Shown piece by piece: positions 1-6,465 of a stretch of 25,425 nt of DNA. The notes below the pieces were generated by a model, which saw nothing but the letters and a program-made list of their open reading frames with translations, had not been told where the DNA came from and did no database searches. A program made the position numbers and the translations under genes. The stretch is taken from NCBI GenBank assembly GCA_964344035.1, contig CAYFLK010000060.1, positions 1-25,425 of the forward strand. The letters are read 5' to 3'. This stretch comes from UBA1014 sp964344035 (GTDB taxonomy: Bacteria; SAR324; NAC60-12). Numbering within the stretch: position 1 is the first letter of the stretch; each line of letters starts with the position of its first letter.

Positions 1-66
1 GTGAATGTGGGAAAACATTGCAATTATGTACACCTATTTTAGCACATAATGATATGATATTATACA

Positions 67-83
67 TTAAAAAGCTTTTTTAA
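67..83. other. AT-rich near-palindrome downstream of folD
   Basis: An A5-GC-T6 core flanked by TT and AA forms a near-perfect palindrome about 30 bases past the folD stop. It has no loop and little GC, so it is not a canonical intrinsic terminator, though a T-rich run follows on the minus strand. The rest of bases 1-110 is AT-rich and shows no gene. Confidence 0.3.
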
Positions 84-110
84 GGGTCAACTACTTAAAG
101 ACTCACTGCT

Positions 111-1001
111 TCAAAGACTGATCGAATCAAGTCCATTTTGCCGGCGTGCGGCATTCAGGGTGTTTGCCATCAGCATCGCTATTGTCATCGGCCCCACTCC
201 CCCGGGAACAGGAGTTATAGCTGAAGTCTTGTCCGCGACCTCCACAAATGAGACATCCCCCACCAGGCGCGAGCCTTTGGGGGCGGCTGGGTCGTCAATT
301 CGGTTAATGCCCACATCAATCACCACAGCACCGGGTTTGACCATTTCGGCGGTCACAAATTGAGGTTGCCCGATAGCTGCAATGAGGATGTCCCCCTGCG
401 CGGTGACTTGGGCCAGGTTTTGAGTGCGGGAATGGCACAATGTCACCGTTGCATTACAATCTTTCTGTGAAAGCAGGATTGACAGCGGCCGTCCGACAAG
501 ATTACTCCGGCCCAGCACCACAGCCTGCTTACCTTCAGTCTTTATGCCTGTATGTTTGAGTAGTTGCAGCACCCCCCAGGGTGTGCATGAAATGAAACGC
601 TGTTTCCCGGAAGCCAGCAGTCCCACGTTGAAAGGATGCAGACCGTCGACATCTTTCTCCGGATCGATCATCTGAATCACCCGTTCTTCTTTAAGGGATT
701 CAGGCAATGGGAACTGGCAGAGAATGCCGTGCACCGACTGATCTTTATTCAGGGATTTGACCAGCCCTTCAAGTTCTTCCTGTGTTGTTTCCGCGGGGAG
801 GTTGTACTCCCTTGATGCAATGCCAAGTTCCGCGCATGTTCGCTTTTTGTTGCGCACATAAACCTGTGACGCTGAGTCTTCACCAACAAGTATAACCGCA
901 AGACAGGGACTTACCTCCTGCGCGTGCAGAACAGCAACCTCCTGAATGATTTGAACAAGTATTTTTCGGCTGATTTCTTTTCCGGAAATAAGGTTGTACA
1001 T
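111..1001 (-). CDS. folD: Bifunctional methylenetetrahydrofolate dehydrogenase / methenyltetrahydrofolate cyclohydrolase FolD
   Basis: This 296-residue protein has the normal FolD length. It should interconvert 5,10-methylene-, 5,10-methenyl- and 10-formyl-tetrahydrofolate with NADP in the cytoplasm. Visible hallmarks are the catalytic Tyr48-x3-Lys52 pair in YVRNKK, the substrate motif QFPLP near residue 96, DVDG near 118, the Rossmann dinucleotide segment VVLGRSNLVGRP near 161, and the C-terminal signature PVPGGVGPMT. The start is ATG; the ribosome-binding site is weak. It diverges from ygfZ with only about 80 bases between the start codons, so the two promoters must be tightly packed. YgfZ is also a folate-binding protein, so the pair makes functional sense. 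Nothing appears truncated. Confidence 0.97.
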   Translation of the reverse strand: MYNLISGKEISRKILVQIIQEVAVLHAQEVSPCLAVILVGEDSASQVYVRNKKRTCAELGIASREYNLPAETTQEELEGLVKSLNKDQSVHGILCQFPLPESLKEERVIQMIDPEKDVDGLHPFNVGLLASGKQRFISCTPWGVLQLLKHTGIKTEGKQAVVLGRSNLVGRPLSILLSQKDCNATVTLCHSRTQNLAQVTAQGDILIAAIGQPQFVTAEMVKPGAVVIDVGINRIDDPAAPKGSRLVGDVSFVEVADKTSAITPVPGGVGPMTIAMLMANTLNAARRQNGLDSISL

Positions 1002-1070
1002 GTAATTCCAGTCAATGGATAAGGGTTTGCAGAATCCAGGTTTTGCTACAAATCGAGGGGGAGAAAGAGT

Positions 1071-1088
1071 ATGATGGAATTGAAATGA
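1071..1088 (+). other. Five-codon upstream ORF overlapping the ygfZ start
   Basis: A good Shine-Dalgarno run (GAGGGGGAG, 1055-1063) lies seven bases before an ATG at 1071 that opens a five-codon frame (Met-Met-Glu-Leu-Lys). Its TGA overlaps the ygfZ ATG at 1085 as ATGA. The best ribosome-binding site in the region therefore serves the mini-ORF rather than the ygfZ start, a pattern compatible with translational coupling. It could be chance. Confidence 0.3.
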
Positions 1089-2155
1089 GCAAAATCATGG
1101 AACATCAAAGTAACCTGGACGCCTTACATCGCTCAAAAAACGGAACCCTGAAGATGTTTGAGGGCGCCGGATTACCCATCAGATACGGTAGCAGACTGGA
1201 ACAAGAAATCAATCTGCTCATGAATGGATGCGGGCTGTTCGACATGAAAGCATCCTTTCTCATCATGCTCAAAGGAACAGACGCCGCCATGTTCCTGCAG
1301 GGGATGGTGACAAACGACGTGCTTAAACATGAAAAGTACAACCTGTTACCAGCGCTTTTATGTACAAACCGCGGGAGCATCCTCCACAAGGTGGAAATCA
1401 TCCGCTTGCGGGAGGACGAATGGGTGGTCGGATGTGAACCTGGAGAAGGCCCTGCGGTGGGGCAAAAACTGGACCAGTTCCACATCCGTGAAGATTTCAC
1501 AATGAGTCTGCTTAACCGCAAACGAATCCGGATCGACCTAATCGGTCCGCACAGTAAAACATCGCTGGAACAACTTGGTTTTGGCTGCACTCCCGGACTA
1601 TGGGATTTCAGCAACCAGACTGTCATAACCATACCCTGCACTCTTGGCATCCTGCCGCGATTGGTGAACCTGGTTCCGGTTGAATCATCCCAGGAATTTG
1701 TCGAAGAACTGCTGGATCAGGAGCACACCGGGCTGGCTGGACTGAACGGGTTGGACCAGGTGCGCACGGAATTTGGCATCCCCCGTTTCGGCATTGATTA
1801 TGGCCGGGATCACTTCCCCCAGGAAGCGTCACTGGGTGATCATATAGCCTATGACAAAGGCTGCTATATTGGTCAGGAAACCCATGCCCGCATGTATCAC
1901 CGGGGACACCCTAACCGCCAACTGGTCCAAGTGCTTGTCCTTGAAGAAATCAAGATTGATGTCGGAACGAAACTCTATGTGGAAAACGAGGAAGCCGGGT
2001 ATTTAACCAGCATCAGCGAAATACGAAATGATGGTGTACGGCACGGGATAGCCATGATCAAATACAAATTGACTGCAGACCGCGTCCCCCTGTCCGCGGA
2101 ACCAGGAGAAGCCGGCCTGATTCAACAGCAACCCCTTCCTGCCACCATCAGTTGA
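1085..2155 (+). CDS. ygfZ: Folate-binding protein YgfZ (GcvT-like, Fe-S cluster repair)
   Basis: The family resembles the glycine-cleavage T protein and assists assembly or repair of iron-sulfur enzymes such as MiaB, using tetrahydrofolate. The diagnostic YgfZ/CAF17 motif KGCYIGQE is intact, with its Cys near residue 260, followed by the usual HARMYHRG stretch. The N-terminal half contains the GcvT-like FDMKASF and LQGMVTNDV segments. I place the start at ATG 1085 (356 residues); the frame stays open upstream to TTG 1043, and ATG 1097 is also possible. The gene begins a plus-strand group with a 37-codon mini-gene and a DUF2452 gene, and diverges from folD. Function follows from the family signature; the exact start is unsure. 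Confidence 0.93.
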   Translation: MSKIMEHQSNLDALHRSKNGTLKMFEGAGLPIRYGSRLEQEINLLMNGCGLFDMKASFLIMLKGTDAAMFLQGMVTNDVLKHEKYNLLPALLCTNRGSILHKVEIIRLREDEWVVGCEPGEGPAVGQKLDQFHIREDFTMSLLNRKRIRIDLIGPHSKTSLEQLGFGCTPGLWDFSNQTVITIPCTLGILPRLVNLVPVESSQEFVEELLDQEHTGLAGLNGLDQVRTEFGIPRFGIDYGRDHFPQEASLGDHIAYDKGCYIGQETHARMYHRGHPNRQLVQVLVLEEIKIDVGTKLYVENEEAGYLTSISEIRNDGVRHGIAMIKYKLTADRVPLSAEPGEAGLIQQQPLPATIS

Positions 2156-2268
2156 TGATAAAAATCGCGCTTTTTTCACCATGCATTCCCGGTATTCCTC
2201 CTATCCCCATGGGCTGCTTTACCGGATTCCTCCTCTTTCTGTCAGTGATTCTCTGGACACTTGTTTGA
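2155..2268 (+). CDS. Small single-pass membrane protein, 37 residues, unknown
   Basis: ATG overlaps the ygfZ stop as TGATG, the classic geometry for translational re-initiation. The frame runs 37 codons to TGA at 2266-2268. The peptide begins with a short basic/hydrophobic segment (MIKIALF), has a proline-rich middle (PCIPGIPPIP), and ends in a hydrophobic helix (GCFTGFLLFLSVILWTLV) long enough to span a membrane. It fills nearly all of the ygfZ to DUF2452 gap and ends 12 bases before the DUF2452 start, in the same frame. I do not recognise the family. Support is the overlap, the membrane-helix composition and the tight packing; there is no independent Shine-Dalgarno site. It may be a chance frame. 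Confidence 0.45.
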   Translation: MIKIALFSPCIPGIPPIPMGCFTGFLLFLSVILWTLV

Positions 2269-2280
2269 ACTCTTCACCTG

Positions 2281-2760
2281 ATGAAACGCAATCCCCTGAG
2301 CAAGGAGGCTGAAGCAGCTTTTTCCCCGGAAAATGGGAAGCCCGACAGCTATGCCGAGGGGAAACGGTCTAAGCCTTATCCGACTGAAATCGGCAGCCTT
2401 TCATTTCCAGCGGAAACCCAAACCCGGGAGCGGCCCGGTGCGAATGCGGCAATGCATTTCCATGCCCGCAGGCAAATAGACCAACTCCAGGAACATGCCG
2501 ACCTGTTGGTACGACAGGCAGAAGCAATTGAAAAGCGGGTCAATCTCGCGGAGAGAATCGGCAAGGCACGCTACAGCTTCCACCCGGTTTTACTCAAACC
2601 TTATTTCCTCTACCAGTCAGCGGCCCCGGAGTTGCACCTGACACTGACCCTCATTGCACCGGAAGAGTGGGGGAAAGATCCTTGTCCCTATGGTGAATTT
2701 CTCGCCAAAGTGCGGCAGCTGGGTGACAGTACTTGGGAGGTCCTGGATGAAAACAGCTGA
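2281..2760 (+). CDS. DUF2452 family protein
   Basis: A 159-residue protein whose first 55 residues are polar, low in conservation and probably disordered. The rest matches my memory of DUF2452: a helical segment HFHARRQIDQLQEHADLLVRQ, probably a coiled coil, followed by a small beta-rich end with PYFLYQ and LIAPEEWG. No enzymatic motif, signal peptide or membrane helix is visible, so it should be cytoplasmic. The family has no established function that I know of. A TGA lies in the same frame 12 bases upstream and no clear Shine-Dalgarno precedes the ATG, so translation may be coupled to the mini-gene before it. A terminator follows immediately. Confidence 0.75.
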   Translation: MKRNPLSKEAEAAFSPENGKPDSYAEGKRSKPYPTEIGSLSFPAETQTRERPGANAAMHFHARRQIDQLQEHADLLVRQAEAIEKRVNLAERIGKARYSFHPVLLKPYFLYQSAAPELHLTLTLIAPEEWGKDPCPYGEFLAKVRQLGDSTWEVLDENS

Positions 2761-2762
2761 AT

Positions 2763-2797
2763 CCCCCCACGCATCCGGATGATGGGGGTTTGCCTTT
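2763..2797 (+). terminator. Intrinsic terminator after the DUF2452 gene
   Basis: A strong hairpin pairs CCCCCA (2764-2769) with TGGGGG (2783-2788); its interior contains the self-complementary CATCCGGATG. It is followed on the plus strand by TTTGCCTTT. It sits three bases past the stop and separates the ygfZ group from convergent bamA. On the minus strand no U-run follows the stem, so it should mainly act on plus-strand transcripts. Confidence 0.7.
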
Positions 2798-2819
2798 AGG
2801 AGCTGAGTAAGGAAATGGG

Positions 2820-5282
2820 TTAAAAGAGACCGCTGATTGTGAATTCAAACCGGTCAGGGGATTCCCCGGCACGTTGGTCCAGTTTCATTCCGTATTCGAA
2901 TCTCAGCACCCCCATTGGCGTGATCACGCGGATACCCCCACCGGTGCTGCGTCGGAGGTCAAAAAACCTCGGTTCTTTTTCACCCAGCAGGCTGTATTGT
3001 TCCGGTTCCGCATTGACATTTCCGGCATCGAAAAATATCAACCCCCGCACGAAACTTCTTTCATCCCGGCTCAACGGAAACAGCAGTTCGAGGTTAAAGA
3101 CACGTTCGGCCACCCCACCGCTTTCGAGTTTTTTCAATTGGTCAATACTCAAACCTTCAGTCCGTTTATCATAAGTCTTGACCTGTTGATATCCGTTTTC
3201 ATCGACAATCACGCGGTACTCACGGTTAAGTGTTTGTTCAAAAACACCGAAGGGCCCCGCGATCGCATAATAGGAGTGTCCGCGCACTGAGTTGATGCCG
3301 CCTATGCGGTAGCGGTCTTCCGGCGGAATTGAAGATGTGCCCTGCTGCAGCTGCGCCAGACGGGCCTTGGCCATCAGGATCAATGTGCTTTCCAGGTTAA
3401 GGGACCAGAACTGTTGATAGAGAAACTGATACTCCCGCAACTGCACGTTTCCCCCGAAGGGGGTACCAGTCTGGGTTGCCCGGAAACTGGTCTTCAAACC
3501 TCCGGTTGGAAAAATCGGGTGGTTCACCGTGTTGTAGGTCAGTGAGGGTGAAACCGATCGCTTGTATACGTTGCCGTTTCCGGAAGAGTAGAGCCGGTCC
3601 AGCGCATTGACCTGGGTGGAAAAACGCAGGTCCCGGTAATATACCGGCAAACCGAAGCTGAAACCGTAACTGTTCTCCGTGATCACTCCGCGTGCCAACC
3701 CTGTGTTGTCCGCCACTTTCCTGCGAGAAACTGAAACTGACGAGGAGACAAGAGTATCCAGCAGGCGTGGGTCAATCAGGGTCAAGTTGAACTGCTGAGT
3801 CACGTCCTGTTCCGCAAATTGCGCACTTAAACGCAAAGTGCGTCCGGTCCCCAAAATATTTCCTTTTGACAGGGACAGTCCTCCACTGAAACCGGAGAGG
3901 TCGCTGAAGCCGATCTGGAACTGGAATGTTCCGGTTTGTGATTCTTTAAGCCGGGTGAGTATGTCGATAACATTGTCCTCGCCTTCACGTCTTTGCTGCT
4001 CTAAACTCATGCCGGGGGCGAAAAAACCCAGGCGCATCAGACTTTCCTGACTTCGGCGCAGTTTTTTTCCGTTGAACAACTCCTTTTCACCCACTTCGAA
4101 TTCACGGCGGACGACATGGTCCTTGGTTTCAACGTTGCCGGCAATTTCGACACGGCCAATGTAGGCTTTTTCGCCTTTTGATACCTGGTAACTGACGTCC
4201 ACAGTTCGCGAATCGTCATTGACCCAGGTTCGAGGCACGATACGGACGAAGGCATACCCGCGTTCCTGGTATATTTCACGTAAGAGTGAACGGTCATGAT
4301 TTTGCAGGAATGGGTTGTAAACTTCTCCCGATTTTAGCTTCAACTGCTCCAACAGCGTTTTCTTTTCGCCCAGTACATCACCGACAACATCTACCCTGCC
4401 GATTAGATATTGCATGCCTTCTTCTATGTGCATCTTTACTTCGAGCTGGCTGTAGTCGGGGTTGTGGATTAAAGTAACCTCGGGTTTGTCAATAAAGACT
4501 TTAATGAAACCGTGTTTCAAATAATGCTGGGCAATCAGGGCAAGGTCCTGATTGACCGCTTCCTCACGGAAAACACCTGATTCGTTCATCCAGGAAAAGC
4601 AGTCGATTTCCGCGCTGTATATGAAACGTTTGATTTCCAATTCCGAAAAATACTTTGACCCTGTGATCTGTATGTCCGACAGATAAACGCGCGGTTTCTC
4701 TTCAATCAAAAATATAACCTCAAAAAGGGAATCAGTAAGTTTATTGACTTTCGACCACACTTTGACTTTGGGATAGCCGTCTTTTCGGTATTGTTCGAGA
4801 ATGATTTCCTCGTTTTCTCTTACTTTTACTGAATCGTATATGTCTTGTGCCCGAAGACTCATCTGTTTTTCAACTTCATCCCGGGAAATAAGTGTCAACC
4901 CTTCGATGCGAACGTCTGCCAATCGAGGTCTTTCCAGGACAATATATTTCAGGATGACCCCGTTTTCTTCACTTTCCACTTCAACCTGGACATCCTGAAA
5001 AAGATTCATCCCGTATATCAAGTGCACATCTTGACGGATCTTCCTTCTGTCCAATTTCTCACCGACCCGGCTTTCGATCAGAAACAGGATTTGCGCCTTT
5101 TCCAGTTCAGACGTTCCGGTTACTTCTATTGTATGAACAAGAGGCATCCCTCCGGTCTGCGCGAGCAGTGGGCTTGGAAGGATCATAAAGGCAATGAATA
5201 CAGAGAGGCTTATCACCTCCCGCAACACCCACCTGCAAATGGACAGGCTCTTATTTCTGCAGAAAAGTCGATTCGTGGCCAT
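2820..5282 (-). CDS. bamA: Outer-membrane protein assembly factor BamA
   Basis: An 820-residue Omp85 protein, normal BamA length. It inserts beta-barrel proteins into the outer membrane. The N-terminus has an export signal with a hydrophobic core ISLSVFIAFMILPSPLLAQ ending near residue 42. About five POTRA repeats fill residues 47-430; the remainder is the 16-strand barrel, with the conserved loop-6 VRG motif in GGINSVRGHSYY and a C-terminal Phe (ISGLF), the usual barrel signal. The N-region before the hydrophobic core is long (about 22 residues) and the bases before the ATG resemble an anti-Shine-Dalgarno rather than a ribosome site, so the true start could differ slightly. It lies 70 bases downstream of lolD on the same strand. 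Neither ompH/skp nor lpxD follows it, unlike many relatives. Confidence 0.96.
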   Translation of the reverse strand: MATNRLFCRNKSLSICRWVLREVISLSVFIAFMILPSPLLAQTGGMPLVHTIEVTGTSELEKAQILFLIESRVGEKLDRRKIRQDVHLIYGMNLFQDVQVEVESEENGVILKYIVLERPRLADVRIEGLTLISRDEVEKQMSLRAQDIYDSVKVRENEEIILEQYRKDGYPKVKVWSKVNKLTDSLFEVIFLIEEKPRVYLSDIQITGSKYFSELEIKRFIYSAEIDCFSWMNESGVFREEAVNQDLALIAQHYLKHGFIKVFIDKPEVTLIHNPDYSQLEVKMHIEEGMQYLIGRVDVVGDVLGEKKTLLEQLKLKSGEVYNPFLQNHDRSLLREIYQERGYAFVRIVPRTWVNDDSRTVDVSYQVSKGEKAYIGRVEIAGNVETKDHVVRREFEVGEKELFNGKKLRRSQESLMRLGFFAPGMSLEQQRREGEDNVIDILTRLKESQTGTFQFQIGFSDLSGFSGGLSLSKGNILGTGRTLRLSAQFAEQDVTQQFNLTLIDPRLLDTLVSSSVSVSRRKVADNTGLARGVITENSYGFSFGLPVYYRDLRFSTQVNALDRLYSSGNGNVYKRSVSPSLTYNTVNHPIFPTGGLKTSFRATQTGTPFGGNVQLREYQFLYQQFWSLNLESTLILMAKARLAQLQQGTSSIPPEDRYRIGGINSVRGHSYYAIAGPFGVFEQTLNREYRVIVDENGYQQVKTYDKRTEGLSIDQLKKLESGGVAERVFNLELLFPLSRDERSFVRGLIFFDAGNVNAEPEQYSLLGEKEPRFFDLRRSTGGGIRVITPMGVLRFEYGMKLDQRAGESPDRFEFTISGLF

Positions 5283-5352
5283 TTAACGGAGGAAACGGCG
5301 CAAGTTAGAAATCATAATGACGTGCAACTTGAGGAAATGTATGGGTGGCTGT

Positions 5353-6117
5353 TCAGGAAATGACTCCCGGGACCTGTGTCTGCAAATGAGCCGGCACTTC
5401 TTTAGTTTGTCTATGCGGATCAGGACCATTTGCCTGCATAGGCGCCAGGGGGTGAAGAAGCCCGTTTTCCATGCGGAACTGTTTTTCCATGGATTTGGCA
5501 AGCTGGAGGTTGTGGGTGATCATGATGAGGGTGGCTCCGTTTTCGCGGTTGAGCCTGAGCAACACATCCATTACGTGTTCCCCGGTTTCTTTGTCAAGGT
5601 TCCCTGTGGGTTCATCAGCAAGCAACAGCCGAGGGGAGTTCGACAGGGCACGGGCCATCGCCACGCGCTGCTGCTCTCCTCCTGAAAGTTGCGGGGGTTT
5701 GTGTGACAGGCGTTCTCCAAGTCCCACACGGTGCAGCAATTCCCTTGCGTGTGCTCTGGCATGGGATTCTGAAAGGCCCTGAATCAGGCAAGGGAGCATC
5801 ACATTTTCCAATGCAGTGAAGTCCTGCAGTAACTGGTGGAACTGGAAAATGAACCCGATTTCATGGTTGCGGAAAGCCGAGGACTCTTCACGTTTGAGCC
5901 GGGTTAGGTCCAGGCCCTCAAACCTGATCTTTCCTGAATCAGCCTGCTCCAGCGTGCCAAGGAGATGCAGGAATGTGCTTTTCCCAGTACCCGAAGCGCC
6001 AACGATTGCTGCCGTGGAACCCTTACGTAATTCGAAATCCAATCCCTGGAGGATGTGTAATGTATGTCCTTCTCCGTCAATGAAACTCTTGTGGAGCGCG
6101 GAAACCTGAATCTGCAT
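5353..6117 (-). CDS. lolD: Lipoprotein-release ABC transporter ATP-binding protein LolD
   Basis: ATPase of the MacB/LolD family. It shows Walker A GASGTGKST (about residues 41-49), the Q-loop FQFHQLL, the ABC signature LSGGEQQRVAMARAL, Walker B LLLADEPTGNLD and the switch His in MITHNL. The LolCDE complex extracts lipoproteins from the inner membrane and hands them to LolA. The ATG at 6117 gives 254 residues; an in-frame TTG lies three codons upstream. About 30 residues beyond the usual ATPase end are polar and proline-rich. bamA follows, a common pairing in delta-type bacteria. The permease LolC/E, normally the gene just upstream, is missing here; that position holds a start-less frame instead. 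MacB-type or FtsE-type function cannot be excluded from sequence alone. Confidence 0.88.
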   Translation of the reverse strand: MQIQVSALHKSFIDGEGHTLHILQGLDFELRKGSTAAIVGASGTGKSTFLHLLGTLEQADSGKIRFEGLDLTRLKREESSAFRNHEIGFIFQFHQLLQDFTALENVMLPCLIQGLSESHARAHARELLHRVGLGERLSHKPPQLSGGEQQRVAMARALSNSPRLLLADEPTGNLDKETGEHVMDVLLRLNRENGATLIMITHNLQLAKSMEKQFRMENGLLHPLAPMQANGPDPHRQTKEVPAHLQTQVPGVIS

Positions 6118-6141
6118 GGAAAGCAAGCTGTTGGAAAAAAT

Positions 6142-6432
6142 TTAACTTTTTAAAATAACAGCTTCCTGCATTTCCTCAAGATTTATCAAAATGAAAGATG
6201 TGTAAAAAGCCTGCCTGTCTGCAGAGATGGATAAACCACCACCTTGTAGGGTAATATTAGGATCATTCGAGAATTGCGAACAGGGATAAGCAACCCTGTT
6301 TTCCTGTTCAGGCGGAATACGGCGCCATATCGAGTTGTAGGCGCCGTCAATAAGGAAGGAAAGAAAATTGTGGTACGTTACCTTTTCCAGTGATGGAGAC
6401 GCAGTTTCCAGCGCCTGACAAACGACTCCAGA
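6142..6432 (-). pseudogene. Start-less 96-codon open frame upstream of lolD, possible gene remnant
   Basis: The 350-base gap between the acyl-CoA synthetase and lolD contains a minus-strand frame open for 96 codons from a TGA at 6433-6435 to TAA at 6142-6144. Its translation looks protein-like: LEKVTYHNFLSFLIDGAYNS near the front, then RRIPPEQENRVAYP and a tail ending in LEEMQEAVILKS. It ends 25 bases before the lolD ATG. No ATG or GTG occurs, and the only TTG is near the end, so as it stands it has no normal start. It may be the 3' remnant of a lost gene, a gene with a frameshift near 6430, or chance. I do not recognise the sequence and it is not LolC/E-like. Confidence 0.35.
6279..6347. other. 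Two adjacent perfect hairpins in the lolD upstream gap
   Basis: AACAGGG (6279-6285) pairs with CCCTGTT (6294-6300) across eight bases. ACGGCGCC (6319-6326) pairs with GGCGCCGT (6340-6347) across thirteen bases. Neither is followed by a proper U-run, so neither is a convincing terminator. Both lie inside the start-less open frame described for this gap. Confidence 0.4.
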
Positions 6433-6465
6433 TCATTGATAACTTTGCTATGATCCGGAAGTTGA

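Noticed and set aside
1105..1650. 181-codon minus-strand frame inside ygfZ
   Set aside because: Shadow frame, Ser/Arg-rich composition typical of antisense reading.
2874..3290. 138-codon plus-strand frame inside bamA
   Set aside because: Antisense to the conserved beta-barrel region; no ribosome site.
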